The notes below the pieces were generated by a model, which saw only the letters and a list, made by a program, of their open reading frames with translations, was not told the DNA's origin and made no database searches. From positions 186,001-250,000 of the forward strand of contig NZ_JAAXLS010000007.1 in assembly GCF_012328925.1 (NCBI RefSeq): a DNA stretch of 64,000 bases, written 5' to 3'. Shown here one piece after another: positions 35,300 to 43,959 of the stretch. Source of the DNA: Amycolatopsis acididurans. Lineage in GTDB: Bacteria > Actinomycetota > Actinomycetes > Mycobacteriales > Pseudonocardiaceae. Position 1 is the stretch's first letter. The number at the start of each line of letters is the position of its first letter. Both the position numbers and the translations under genes were made by a program.

Positions 35300-36252
35300 T
35301 GCCGCCCGCCCGGGAACAGCAGCTGCTGGTGAAGGCGGCACGGCTGTACTACGAGGAAGGGCGGTCCCAGCACCAGATCGCCGAGATACTCGACGTGAGC
35401 CGGTCGAGCGTGTCGCGGATGCTGACCGCGGCACGGGAACGGGGCATCGTCGAGATCCGCATCAACGATCCCGCCGGCCGCGATCTCGACCTCGAAGGCG
35501 AGTTGGTGGACAGGTTCGGGCTGCGGGACTGCCGGGTCGCCGAAAGCCCGGCCGGTGACCAACCGCTGCCGAGAGTGGGCGATCTCGGCGCCCGCTGGCT
35601 GCTGGAGAACCTCCATTCCGGACAGCGGGTGGGGGTCTCGTGGGGGCGGACCGTGCAGGCCGTCGTGCGGCACATCCCGGAAGACAGCGCGCTCGATGTC
35701 GAGGTCCTGCCCTTGGTGGGCGGCCTGTCGGCCGTGGACTCCGCGATCTCCGGGGAGGAACTCGTGCGCGATCTCGCGGGCAGGCTCGGTGGCCGGTTCC
35801 AGCGGCTGCACGCGCCCGCCCTGCTGACCTCCAAGAAGGGCCGGGACGTCCTGCTCGCCGAACCGTCGATCGGGCACACGTTGGAGCAGGCGCGCCACGT
35901 GCACGTCGCGGTGGTCGGCATCGGCAGCTTCGGGGTCGGCTCGTCGGCCGCGCTCGTGCGGGCGCTCGAACTCGCGCGGGCCGAGCAGACCCAGTTCGAG
36001 AACAAACATCCCGTCGGGGACTTCTGTGCCCGGTTCTTCGACGCCAAGGGCAAACCGGTCCCCGGGCCGGTGGACGACCGGGTGCTCAGCGTGACCCTCG
36101 CCGACCTCGCCGGCATTCCGCTGGTCGCCGGTGTCGCGGCGGGTATCGAGAAGACACGGGGCACGCTCGGCGCCCTGCGCACCGGGGTCCTGGATGTCCT
36201 GATCTGCGACCGGGCCCTGGCCAGGGCGCTGCTGGACGAGGCCGCGAACTGA
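35299..36252 (+). CDS. SorC/DeoR-type sugar-binding transcriptional regulator
   Basis: A 317-residue regulator. The N-terminal HTH (about residues 8-55) reads YYEEGRSQHQIAEILDVSRS then SVSRMLTAARERGIVEIRI. The C-terminal sugar-binding domain (about 60-315) has GVSWGRTVQAV, PLVGGL, VVGIGSFG and IPLVAGVAAGIEKTRG, typical of SorC, CggR and EryD-like proteins that bind phosphorylated sugars. It is the most likely binder of the TGCACA-N2-TGTGCA palindromes, with a phosphorylated substrate as inducer. It is translationally coupled to HPr. Confidence 0.9.
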   Translation: MPPAREQQLLVKAARLYYEEGRSQHQIAEILDVSRSSVSRMLTAARERGIVEIRINDPAGRDLDLEGELVDRFGLRDCRVAESPAGDQPLPRVGDLGARWLLENLHSGQRVGVSWGRTVQAVVRHIPEDSALDVEVLPLVGGLSAVDSAISGEELVRDLAGRLGGRFQRLHAPALLTSKKGRDVLLAEPSIGHTLEQARHVHVAVVGIGSFGVGSSAALVRALELARAEQTQFENKHPVGDFCARFFDAKGKPVPGPVDDRVLSVTLADLAGIPLVAGVAAGIEKTRGTLGALRTGVLDVLICDRALARALLDEAAN

Positions 36253-36272
36253 GGGAAGGTGTGAAGCGAGGT

Positions 36273-37880
36273 ATGCCGAAGGCAAGGCTCACCGGAGTCG
36301 CCGTCAGCCCCGGCCGCGCGAGCGGCCCGCTGGTCCGGGTCGCCGAACCGCTCGGCGAGCCCGACCGCGGGCCTGCACCGGCGGACCGGGGCGAGGAAGC
36401 TGCCCGCATCGCGCCGGCCACCCGCACGGTCGCCGCCCGGCTCGAAGCGCTCGCGGCGGACGCCGGCGCGGAAGCGGCCGACATCCTGACGACGACGGCG
36501 GCGATGGCGACCGACCCCGCGCTGGTCGGCGAAGCGGAGCGGCTGGTCGTGACCGAAGCACTGCCGGCGGCGCGCGCGGTCTATGAGTCCGCGAACGGCT
36601 TCACCCGTAACCTGGCCGCCGCGGGCGGCTACCTCGCCGAGCGGGTCCGCGACGTCGAGGACGTCCGGGACCGCGTCGTGGCCGAACTGCTCGGGCTCGC
36701 CCCGCCGGGCGTGCCGGAGCTGACCACGCCGAGCGTGCTCGTCGCCCGCGATCTAGCGCCCGCCGACACCGCGGGTCTCGATCCGGCGAAGGTGCTCGCG
36801 CTGGTCACCGAAGAGGGCGGACCGACCAGTCACACCGCGATTCTCGCGCGGGCGCTGGGAATTCCTGCGGTCGTGGCCGTACGCGGCCTGCTGGCGCTCG
36901 ACGCCGCAGCGCTGCTGGTCGACGGCGATGCGGGAACGGTCGAGGCCGCCGATCCGCGCGCGGCGATCGTGGCCGCGCAGCGCCGCCCCGTCGCGGAGTG
37001 GGACGGAACCGGTGCCACCGCGGACGGGCACCGGGTGAAGGTGCTCGGCAACGTCGGCTCCGCCGCCGACGCAAGGGCCGCCGCGGTGGCAGGCGCCGAG
37101 GGGATCGGGTTGTTCCGCACCGAGTTCTGTTATCTCGCCGCGCACACCGAGCCGACCGTCGCGGAACAGTACGACGCCTACCTTCCCGTGCTCGAGCCGT
37201 TCGCGGGTAAACCCGTTGTCGTTCGCACGCTCGACGCCGGCGCCGACAAACCACTGGCGTTCCTCGCTCCCGGAGCCGAGCCGAACCCCGCGCTCGGAGT
37301 GCGGGGACTGCGCGTCGCCTTCGACCGGCCGGACGTCCTGGACCGGCAGCTCGAAGCGATCGCCAAGGCCGCGTCGGTCTCCGGGGCGGAGGTGTCGGTG
37401 ATGGCGCCGATGGTCGCCACCGCGGCGGAAGCGGCCTGGTTCGCCGAACGTGCGCGTGCCGCCGGCCTCCCGAGGGCCGGGGTGATGATCGAGATTCCCG
37501 CCGCGGCACTGGCCGCCCGCGAAATCATGGCCGTGGCCGATTTCGTGTCGGTGGGCACCAATGACCTGGCGCAGTACACGTTCGCGGCCGACCGCCAGCT
37601 CGGCGCGGTGGCCGTACTCAACGATCCCTGGCAGCCGGCGCTGCTGCGGCTGCTGGAACTCGTCGGCGCGGCGGCCGGTGCGAGCGGCAAGCCTGCCGGC
37701 GTCTGCGGTGAAGCCGCCGCCGATCCATGGCTTGCCAGGGTGCTGGCCGGGTTCGGGATGACGAGCCTGTCGATGAACGCACCCGCGGTGCGGGCCGTCG
37801 GGGCGAGCCTCGCGACCGCCACCTTCGCCGACTGCCAGGAGGCCGCGAAGAAGGCACTGGCCGGGCAACCGCGGCACTGA
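36273..37880 (+). CDS. ptsI: Phosphoenolpyruvate-protein phosphotransferase (PTS enzyme I)
   Basis: A 535-residue EI, slightly shorter than the usual 550-570. The swivelling His domain has His187 in GGPTSHTAILARALGIPAVV; the PEP-binding barrel has GIGLFRTEFCYL, VVRTLDAGADKP, NPALGVRG and FVSVGTNDLAQYTFAADR, with the GVCGEAAADP cysteine near the end. It starts the phosphorelay from PEP to HPr. The start is uncertain between ATG 36273 and GTG 36261 (VKRGMPK). It ends the plus-strand operon. Confidence 0.92.
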   Translation: MPKARLTGVAVSPGRASGPLVRVAEPLGEPDRGPAPADRGEEAARIAPATRTVAARLEALAADAGAEAADILTTTAAMATDPALVGEAERLVVTEALPAARAVYESANGFTRNLAAAGGYLAERVRDVEDVRDRVVAELLGLAPPGVPELTTPSVLVARDLAPADTAGLDPAKVLALVTEEGGPTSHTAILARALGIPAVVAVRGLLALDAAALLVDGDAGTVEAADPRAAIVAAQRRPVAEWDGTGATADGHRVKVLGNVGSAADARAAAVAGAEGIGLFRTEFCYLAAHTEPTVAEQYDAYLPVLEPFAGKPVVVRTLDAGADKPLAFLAPGAEPNPALGVRGLRVAFDRPDVLDRQLEAIAKAASVSGAEVSVMAPMVATAAEAAWFAERARAAGLPRAGVMIEIPAAALAAREIMAVADFVSVGTNDLAQYTFAADRQLGAVAVLNDPWQPALLRLLELVGAAAGASGKPAGVCGEAAADPWLARVLAGFGMTSLSMNAPAVRAVGASLATATFADCQEAAKKALAGQPRH

Positions 37881-37944
37881 CCCGATCGGCGGGGTGAGCG
37901 ACACCTCCAGCCTCGCGGAACGCCAGGAGGTAGCCTGACGGGCA

Positions 37945-37961
37945 TGTTCACGAAGTGAACA
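37945..37961. promoter_or_regulatory. Candidate IclR operator, perfect 17-bp palindrome
   Basis: TGTTCACGAAGTGAACA lies 33-50 bases before the IclR gene. The 15-base core is repeated exactly at 41214-41228, between the divergent MFS and DUF6282 genes, and in degenerate form at 41308. Autoregulation by IclR is inferred. Confidence 0.7.
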
Positions 37962-37994
37962 CCTGATTCGACCACCACCCGGCGGAGGCTTGCC

Positions 37995-38789
37995 TTGACC
38001 AAATCGGCCCGGTCGCCGGACGGTTCGCGCGTCGAGCGTGGCGACCAGGCCGACATCCAGGCCGTGAGCCGGGTGAGCCAGATCCTCTCGCTGTTCGATC
38101 CGGCCACGCCCGAGGTCACGCCCGCCGAGGTCGCCGAGCGGCTCGACCTCAACCGCACCACGGCCTACCGCTACTGCACCTCGCTCGTCGCGGCCGGGCT
38201 GCTCGAACGCAGCGCCGAGGGCCGTTACGTGCCCGGCAGGCTGCTGTTGCAGCTGGGCGCGTTCGCCATCGGGCATCGCCGCGTCATCAATCTCGCGCCC
38301 CGGCACATGCGGGCGCTCGCCCGCGCGACGCAGAGCAGCGTGGTGCTCAGTCTGTGGGGCCTGACCGGTCCGGTGGTCTCGCGGGTCGAGGAGAATCCCT
38401 CGACGATCGTCATCGTGTCCGTGCGCGTCGGCAGCCACCTGCCGATGGACACCGCGCAGGCCAAGGTCTTCCTCGCCTACCACACCGACCAGCTCGCCAT
38501 GGACCGGCTGATGGCGAACCTTCCCGATGTGACGCGTGCGGAGCTGCGCGGCGAGGTCGAGCGCGTGCGCGCGGCCGGCCACTGCTCCGCGATGAGCACG
38601 CCCGGGGTGGTCGCGGTCGCCGCGCCGGTGTTCGACGAGTACGGCATCTGCGCCACGATCGCGATCGTCGGCCCGGACAACTCGCTGTCGATGTCCGACG
38701 ACGCGCCCGAGCTGCGGGTGGTGCTGGACACCGCGCGCCAGCTCACGCACGAGCTGGGTGGTCAATTCCTGCCGGACGAGGCCAGGTAG
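37995..38789 (+). CDS. IclR family transcriptional regulator
   Basis: A 264-residue IclR-type regulator. The winged helix (about residues 22-85) has AVSRVSQILSLFDP and LNRTTAYRYCTSLVAAGLLER; the effector domain follows with FDEYGICATIAIVGP near its end. It begins with TTG at 37995, preceded by GCGGAGG; no better start is available. The last 28 bases overlap the end of the opposing dehydrogenase gene. It probably controls the 38762-46479 cluster through the GTTCACGAAGTGAAC sites. Confidence 0.9.
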   Translation: MTKSARSPDGSRVERGDQADIQAVSRVSQILSLFDPATPEVTPAEVAERLDLNRTTAYRYCTSLVAAGLLERSAEGRYVPGRLLLQLGAFAIGHRRVINLAPRHMRALARATQSSVVLSLWGLTGPVVSRVEENPSTIVIVSVRVGSHLPMDTAQAKVFLAYHTDQLAMDRLMANLPDVTRAELRGEVERVRAAGHCSAMSTPGVVAVAAPVFDEYGICATIAIVGPDNSLSMSDDAPELRVVLDTARQLTHELGGQFLPDEAR

Positions 38790-39778
38790 GGCAGCCACGC
38801 GGGCGAGGGGTTCGGCGGTATGCCGGCGTAGTCCCGCGCCCCGGCGAGCGCGCTGCCGACGAAGTCGTCGCGGCCGGACAGATACGCCTCGACCCCGGCC
38901 ACCAGTTCCGCGAGCACCCCGGGTCCCTCGATCCACAGTGCGGTGACGACCTCGACGGCGGACGCGCCGGATGCGAGGAACCGCAACACATCCGCCGCGG
39001 TGCGGGCGCCGTTGGTACCGATCAACGGCACGTCCGGGCCGAGCGCGAGGCGTGTCTTGCTCACCCAGTACAGGCTCATCGGCAGGCAGCCCGGCGAACC
39101 CCACGCGCCCCACGAGGAGAGCACCGCGCCGCCGTCGAGATCGGGCAGGAATCCCGGATAGCGGCCGACCAGCCCGACCGCGTCCGCGCCGGCCGTGCGG
39201 GCGGCCCGGGCGAGCGCGACGACGTCGGAGGCCTGCCCCGGCAGTTTCACGAACAGCGGCACGCCGACCGCGGCCCGCACCGTGCGCACCGCGTCGTGCA
39301 CCGCGTCCGCCTCGGTCAGCCGGCGCACCGCGCGCGCCTCCCGCCCGTGCGGTGCGCCGACGTTGAGTTCGACCGCGGGGACGACGCCGCTCATGGCGCG
39401 GCCGATCCGCGCCGCCGCGGCCGCGTCGCCGAGGGTGATGCTGCCGATCACCGGGCATCCGCGCGCCGCACCGTGTTCCGCGGCCCCGGCCAGGATGTCC
39501 AGCCAGTCGTCCAGCTCGGCCTGCGCGAGCCCGGACCGGTTCAGCAGGCCGTCGCCCCGCTTGGCCGCACCTGGTGCCCGGACCCGCCGGTCGTCACCGA
39601 CGAACGCGTAGGCCGCGATGTCCAGTTGCCGCCGGGCCGCGGCACTTTCGTTGACCGACTTCGCGACCACCGCGCCGGCGCCCGCGTCCACGCACGCGAG
39701 CAGTCCTTCGCGGGTCATGGTCAGCTCGGACGAGCCCACCCACACAGGGTTGGCCGTGGCGAGCCCGCCGAGGTCCAC
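38762..39778 (-). CDS. Dihydroorotate/dihydropyrimidine dehydrogenase-like FMN protein
   Basis: A 338-residue TIM-barrel flavoprotein of the DHODH/PreA superfamily. VVAKSVNES near the N-terminus, VELNVGAPHG, VPLFVKLPGQASD and PLIGTNGARTAADVLRFLASGASAVEV are the FMN- and phosphate-binding stretches. The usual catalytic Ser/Cys loop cannot be assigned securely, so true dihydroorotate oxidation is doubtful. It starts with GTG (39778) immediately after the MFS stop. In this catabolic cluster it may reduce or oxidise a heterocyclic or enone intermediate. Confidence 0.78.
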   Translation of the reverse strand: MDLGGLATANPVWVGSSELTMTREGLLACVDAGAGAVVAKSVNESAAARRQLDIAAYAFVGDDRRVRAPGAAKRGDGLLNRSGLAQAELDDWLDILAGAAEHGAARGCPVIGSITLGDAAAAARIGRAMSGVVPAVELNVGAPHGREARAVRRLTEADAVHDAVRTVRAAVGVPLFVKLPGQASDVVALARAARTAGADAVGLVGRYPGFLPDLDGGAVLSSWGAWGSPGCLPMSLYWVSKTRLALGPDVPLIGTNGARTAADVLRFLASGASAVEVVTALWIEGPGVLAELVAGVEAYLSGRDDFVGSALAGARDYAGIPPNPSPAWLPYLASSGRN

Positions 39779-41158
39779 TTAGGACAGCTTCGGGATCGTG
39801 CGGTCGTCGGACATGTCGACGTCCTTGGTCTCCGGGCCGAGGAAACCGCCGAGGCTGATCAGCGCGCCGGCGAGCACGATCAGCACGGCCGGCGCGAGGT
39901 GCGCGGGCAGCACGCCGTCGAGCCGCTGAAGGTAGAACTGGTAGAACGCGGGCGCGATCAGGGCGAGGCTGTAGCCGACGCCGTAGCCGGTGGAGCGGAT
40001 GCTGGCCGGGAACCGCTCGGTGAGGTAGGCGGCGATCGGGCCGAAGGTGCCGACGGTGAACACACCGATCAGCACCGCCCACCCCAGCGCCGCGCCGAAA
40101 CCGCCGCGCGAGACCATCAGCAGACTGTAGGAACCCGCGCCGATCACCACGACCGACAGCCCGTAGCCGATGTAGAACCGGCGCCGCCCGATCCGCTGTG
40201 ACAGCAGGCCGAACACCGGATACGACAGCGCCGCGGCGGCGTTGATGACCAGCATCGTCAGCGTGACCTGCTTGCTGGACAGGTGCAGGTGCGAGGCCAG
40301 TTGCGCGGGGGTGACCGCGGCCTCCATGTTGGTGGCCAGCCAGGTGCCGGTCATCAGCACGAACACCTGCCCCAGCGCCTTCGGGTACTTCGCGAGCAGC
40401 CGCACGAACGGGACCTTGTGCCGCTCACCGGTCAGCTCCGACGGCGGTTCGTGCACCTGCTTGAGGTAGTAGCGGAACAGCACGGCCGCCAGCAGCGCGC
40501 CGACCACGAACGGAACCCGCCAGCCCCACTGCACGTACGCGCTGTGCAGGCCCTGCGCGGGCAGCAACTGCAACAACAGCAGGGTGAGCGCGGCGATCAT
40601 GACGTAGGCGCCGGGCGAGGTCGAGGTGATGATCGAGGCGTACAGCCCGCGTTTGTGCCGTGGACTCCACTCCATCGCCAGCGGCACTGCCGTGGTGTAT
40701 TCGCCGCCGAGGAAGATCCCGTCGACGAACCGCAGCGCGATCAGCAGCCCCACCGACCACACCCCGATCGTTTCGTGGCCGGGCAGGCAGGCGGTGGCCA
40801 GCGTGATGGTGCCGAACCCCCCGACCGCCACGAGCGTGGTGCGCTTGCGGCCGACGGTGTCGGCGAAGTGGCCGAAGATGACCGCGCCGAGCGGGCGCCC
40901 GATCAGCGTCGAGGCGAACACCAGCGACGAGAGCAGCGCCGTCGTGCTCGCGCTCAGGTTCGCGGCCTGGAAGTAGATCGTCGCCGGGGCCAGCACGACG
41001 ATCGGCAGGTAGATGTCGAACTGGTCGACGAAGTAGGCGAGCGTCCCGCCGCGGACCGCGGCGCGCACCTTGGCGGCGTCGGGACCGCGCGAGGCGGCGG
41101 GGCGAGAGGCGTCCAGCGCCGCCGGCTGGGGTTCCGCGGCGGGGTGCGGAGTGGACAT
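39779..41158 (-). CDS. MFS transporter, metabolite:H+ symporter (MHS) family
   Basis: A 459-residue, 12-segment symporter. Motif A reads FGHFADTVGRKRTTL, and the conserved GEYTTAVPLAMEWSPRHKRG is split between segments 4 and 5 as in MHS proteins such as ShiA and KgtP. A 30-residue hydrophilic N-terminus precedes the first segment. It would import an organic acid for the cluster. The start lies 56 bases from the GTTCACGAAGTGAAC site, so the IclR regulator probably represses it. Confidence 0.88.
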   Translation of the reverse strand: MSTPHPAAEPQPAALDASRPAASRGPDAAKVRAAVRGGTLAYFVDQFDIYLPIVVLAPATIYFQAANLSASTTALLSSLVFASTLIGRPLGAVIFGHFADTVGRKRTTLVAVGGFGTITLATACLPGHETIGVWSVGLLIALRFVDGIFLGGEYTTAVPLAMEWSPRHKRGLYASIITSTSPGAYVMIAALTLLLLQLLPAQGLHSAYVQWGWRVPFVVGALLAAVLFRYYLKQVHEPPSELTGERHKVPFVRLLAKYPKALGQVFVLMTGTWLATNMEAAVTPAQLASHLHLSSKQVTLTMLVINAAAALSYPVFGLLSQRIGRRRFYIGYGLSVVVIGAGSYSLLMVSRGGFGAALGWAVLIGVFTVGTFGPIAAYLTERFPASIRSTGYGVGYSLALIAPAFYQFYLQRLDGVLPAHLAPAVLIVLAGALISLGGFLGPETKDVDMSDDRTIPKLS

Positions 41159-41213
41159 CGTCGTCCTCCCGGTTCGGGGTCAGCTACCGCGGTCCGGCAG
41201 ATTCGAACCGCGA

Positions 41214-41228
41214 GTTCACGAAGTGAAC
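41214..41228. promoter_or_regulatory. Candidate IclR operator, exact copy GTTCACGAAGTGAAC
   Basis: Identical to the core at 37946-37960. It lies between the divergent MFS (minus) and DUF6282 (plus) genes, positioned to control both. Confidence 0.7.
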
Positions 41229-41307
41229 GAGATGTACCGTAATCCGCAGCCCTCGCGCGCACAAGAGTAGCGAAGGGGTTGACACGTGCTCTTATAGTGA
41301 ACTCTGA

Positions 41308-41322
41308 CTTCACAATATGAAC
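41308..41322. promoter_or_regulatory. Degenerate IclR-type site CTTCACAATATGAAC at the start of the plus-strand operon
   Basis: Keeps the TTCAC and TGAAC half-sites of the palindrome at the same spacing. It follows a possible -10 element TATAGT (41294-41299 region) and lies 14 bases before the DUF6282 ATG, a place where binding would block transcription. Confidence 0.5.
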
Positions 41323-41335
41323 GAAAGGCGTCCCC

Positions 41336-42226
41336 ATGAGCCAACGCCCCGCCGTCGCCGCCGTCCTGGACGGTCTGGTCGACATGCACGTCCACTCCGG
41401 CCCCAGCCCGTTCCCGCGCCGCTTCGACCACGTCGAGGCGGCGCAGGACGGCGCCCGCATCGGAATGCGCGCGATGGTCGCGAAATCGCATCACCACAAC
41501 ACCCAGATGGACATCCTGGCGATGAAGGGCCGCTTCGCCGATGTCACCGCGAAGGCCTTCGGCGGCATCGCGCTCAACAGCACCGTCGGCGGGCTCAACG
41601 TGCACGCCGTGCGGATGTGCCTGCGCATGGGCGGCAAGGTCGTGTGGTTCCCGACGATCTCCTCCGGGCGGCACATCGAGTGTCATCCCGAGGACGGCGC
41701 GTTCCCGACCACGACCGTGCCGCTGACGCTGGAACGCATCGACATCGTCGACGACGCCGGGAAACTCAAGCCCGAGGCCGGCGAGATCCTCGACGAGATC
41801 AAGGACCAAGAGGCCGTCGTCAACGGCGGGCACATGTACCCCGAGTACATCCGCACGTTGTTCGAGGCCGCGAAGGACCGTGGCATCACGCGGATGGTGG
41901 TCAGTCACCCCGACTTCGTGATCGGCGCCGACCCGGACATGTGCCGTGAGCTCATCGCGCTGGGCGCGTTCGTCGAGCACGAGGTCGGCATGTACGACCC
42001 TGAGGGCACGCAGAAGTGGGACCCGAAGCAGTTGCTGAACTGGATCGAAAAGCTCGGTCCCGAGCACATCGTGCTGGCCTCGGACTTCGGGCAGAAGGCC
42101 AACCCCAAGCCGGTGGACGCGTGGCTGCGCGTGGCCGGGGCGCTGCTGGATCTCGGCCTGCCGGAGAAGGACCTGCGCCGCATGGTCCGGGACAACCCGA
42201 CTTATCTGCTGAACTTGGACGACTGA
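41336..42226 (+). CDS. Amidohydrolase-like protein, DUF6282 family
   Basis: A 296-residue putative metal-dependent hydrolase. DMHVHSGPSPFPRR carries the HxH metal motif at the N-terminus; AKSHHHNT, a histidine in NGGHMYPEY, VVSHPDF and ASDFGQKANP complete the expected metal ligands of a TIM-barrel amidohydrolase. The reaction is unknown; hydrolysis of a cyclic amide, lactone or imide is plausible. GAAAGG precedes the ATG. It opens the plus-strand operon under the IclR-type sites. Confidence 0.83.
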   Translation: MSQRPAVAAVLDGLVDMHVHSGPSPFPRRFDHVEAAQDGARIGMRAMVAKSHHHNTQMDILAMKGRFADVTAKAFGGIALNSTVGGLNVHAVRMCLRMGGKVVWFPTISSGRHIECHPEDGAFPTTTVPLTLERIDIVDDAGKLKPEAGEILDEIKDQEAVVNGGHMYPEYIRTLFEAAKDRGITRMVVSHPDFVIGADPDMCRELIALGAFVEHEVGMYDPEGTQKWDPKQLLNWIEKLGPEHIVLASDFGQKANPKPVDAWLRVAGALLDLGLPEKDLRRMVRDNPTYLLNLDD

Positions 42227-42316
42227 GAGGACCGCACCAAGCGACCGCGACGAAGGAGCGGCCGCGCCGGAGGACCGGTTGGGTGCGGAACCCCGCAGGA
42301 ACACTGAAGGGAATCC

Positions 42317-43192
42317 GTGGTGTACGAAAAGGACGATCCCCGCTCATCGCTGGCAACCGCGACCGCGCCGCGGCCGGACAGCGGTGCGGCCATCGCGGCC
42401 GCGCAATACCTCGATCTGCGCGAGAACCCGGTGGTGCGCGCGCAGAACGTCATCCTGGCGCACACCGAGGCCCGCGCCGGGGACGATCTCGACAACGGCA
42501 CCCTCGAGGGCGAACTCGCCATCATCGTCACCGGCGCTTCGCCCGCCTTCACGGTGCTCACCGACGACGGTGCGACGAAGGTGGACGAGCCCGGGCTCGT
42601 CGTCGTCCCGCCCGGCGCCTCGCGGATCAGCGTGCACGGCGACGGCCCGCTGATCCGGCTCGTCGAGGCGACCGAACCGGACTGGCGCGACCGTCCGGCC
42701 AATGCCGGCGCCTACGCGAAGGACCATCCGCGCGTCGCGTTGCTGCGGCGCTGGCCCGAACCCGCCGGGAAACCGGGTGTGCGGGTCTACCCGCTCTCCG
42801 CGGTGCCGCAGGATCCGAAGCGGTTCGGCCGCATCTTCCGCACCCGCTCGTTCATGGTCAACTTCCTGCCCGAGCAGCACGGGCCTCGCGACCCGCGTAA
42901 GCTCTCGCCGCATTCGCACGACGACTTCGAGCAGCTTTCCCTTGCCGTGCAAGGCGAATACGTGCACCACATCCGCACGCCATGGCTGACCGACAGCACC
43001 GTGTGGCGTGAGGACGAGCACGTGCGGATCGGCAGCCCGTCGGTCACGATCATCCCGCCGCCGACCGTGCACACCTCCGCGGCGAGCGATTCGGGGGTGA
43101 ACCAGCTGATCGACATCTTCAGCCCGCCGCGTGTGGACTTCTCGGAGAAACCGGGCTGGGTCCTCAACGCCGACGACTATCCGATGCCGTGA
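42317..43192 (+). CDS. Cupin-type protein, probable bicupin
   Basis: A 291-residue protein with two jelly-roll halves. The first (about residues 45-120) contains GELAIIVTGASPAFTVL and VVVPPGASRI; the second (about 185-275) contains LSPHSHDDFEQLSLAVQGEYVHHI, here split, with the His-x-His and Glu metal ligands, and later PPPTVHTS with the last histidine. It may be a metal-dependent isomerase, dioxygenase or lyase. It starts with GTG after GAAGGGA. The stop overlaps the aldolase start. Function is not assigned. Confidence 0.78.
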   Translation: MVYEKDDPRSSLATATAPRPDSGAAIAAAQYLDLRENPVVRAQNVILAHTEARAGDDLDNGTLEGELAIIVTGASPAFTVLTDDGATKVDEPGLVVVPPGASRISVHGDGPLIRLVEATEPDWRDRPANAGAYAKDHPRVALLRRWPEPAGKPGVRVYPLSAVPQDPKRFGRIFRTRSFMVNFLPEQHGPRDPRKLSPHSHDDFEQLSLAVQGEYVHHIRTPWLTDSTVWREDEHVRIGSPSVTIIPPPTVHTSAASDSGVNQLIDIFSPPRVDFSEKPGWVLNADDYPMP

Positions 43193-43959
43193 GCGCGCGC
43201 ACGGGCGGGGGACTGTTCACCCGCGAAAGGACACCCGTGGGCACCTGGCTGAAGATCGCCTCGGGCGAGCCGGCCGAGATCATGGCCTACGCCGGGTTCG
43301 ACTTCGTCGTGATCGACCTCGAACACGCGCCGCTGGACCTGCAGACCGCCTACCGGCTGATCAATTCGGCCGCCGCGCTCGGCATGACACCGCTGGTGCG
43401 GGTGCCGGACAAGACACCGTCGACGATCCAGAAGATCCTCGACGCCGGCGCGATGGGCATCCTGGTGCCGCATGTCGACACGGTCGAGCAGGCCGAGGCC
43501 GTCGGCAGGGCGTGCCGGTTCCCGCCGCACGGCGTGCGCGGCGCCGGCGGAACGAGCCGGGCCGGCGCGTGGGGACTGCGGCCGAACGCCGAATACATCG
43601 CCACCGGCAACGACGACGTCCTGTGCATCCCGCAGCTGGAGAGTGTGGAGGCGATCAAGGCGGCGCCGGAGATGCTGGCACTGGACACAGTGGACGCGGT
43701 GTTCGTCGGCGCGGCCGATTTGTCGATGTCGATGGGGACCACCCCGGCCGCGCCCGAGGTGGCCGAGCTGATCGGCTCGGCCACCGAAGCCGCGCACGCC
43801 GCAGGGAAAAGGCTCGGCCTCGCGTTCGGCGGGGTGCCCGAGCGGGCCGCGCGGGCGGTGCGCGACGGCTGCGATTTCGTCCTGCTGTCCAACGACACGT
43901 CGATGCTGGCCGATGCCGCGCGCGGACTGGTCACGGCGTTCCGGGACGCGACCGCATGA
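43189..43959 (+). CDS. HpcH/HpaI family aldolase
   Basis: A 256-residue class II aldolase of the HpcH/citrate-lyase beta fold. FVVIDLEHAPLD, DAGAMGILVPHVDTVEQAE, IPQLESVEAI and GAADLSMSMG provide the divalent-metal Glu and Asp and the pyruvate-binding site. It splits a hydroxy-oxo acid into pyruvate (or oxaloacetate) and an aldehyde, or forms it. The GTG start overlaps the cupin stop (GTGA). It is followed with a four-base overlap by the LLM gene. Confidence 0.9.
   Translation: MSARTGGGLFTRERTPVGTWLKIASGEPAEIMAYAGFDFVVIDLEHAPLDLQTAYRLINSAAALGMTPLVRVPDKTPSTIQKILDAGAMGILVPHVDTVEQAEAVGRACRFPPHGVRGAGGTSRAGAWGLRPNAEYIATGNDDVLCIPQLESVEAIKAAPEMLALDTVDAVFVGAADLSMSMGTTPAAPEVAELIGSATEAAHAAGKRLGLAFGGVPERAARAVRDGCDFVLLSNDTSMLADAARGLVTAFRDATA

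Noticed and set aside
36753..39458. A 901-codon open frame on the minus strand
   Set aside because: Antisense to EI and IclR, both with clear family motifs; composition is that of a shadow frame.
38762..39778. Assignment as pyrD for pyrimidine synthesis
   Set aside because: The catalytic loop is not clearly conserved and the setting is a catabolic cluster without other pyr genes.
41279..41298. TTGACA and TATAGT before the DUF6282 gene as a sigma-70 promoter
   Set aside because: Only eight bases separate them, far short of the 16-18 needed.
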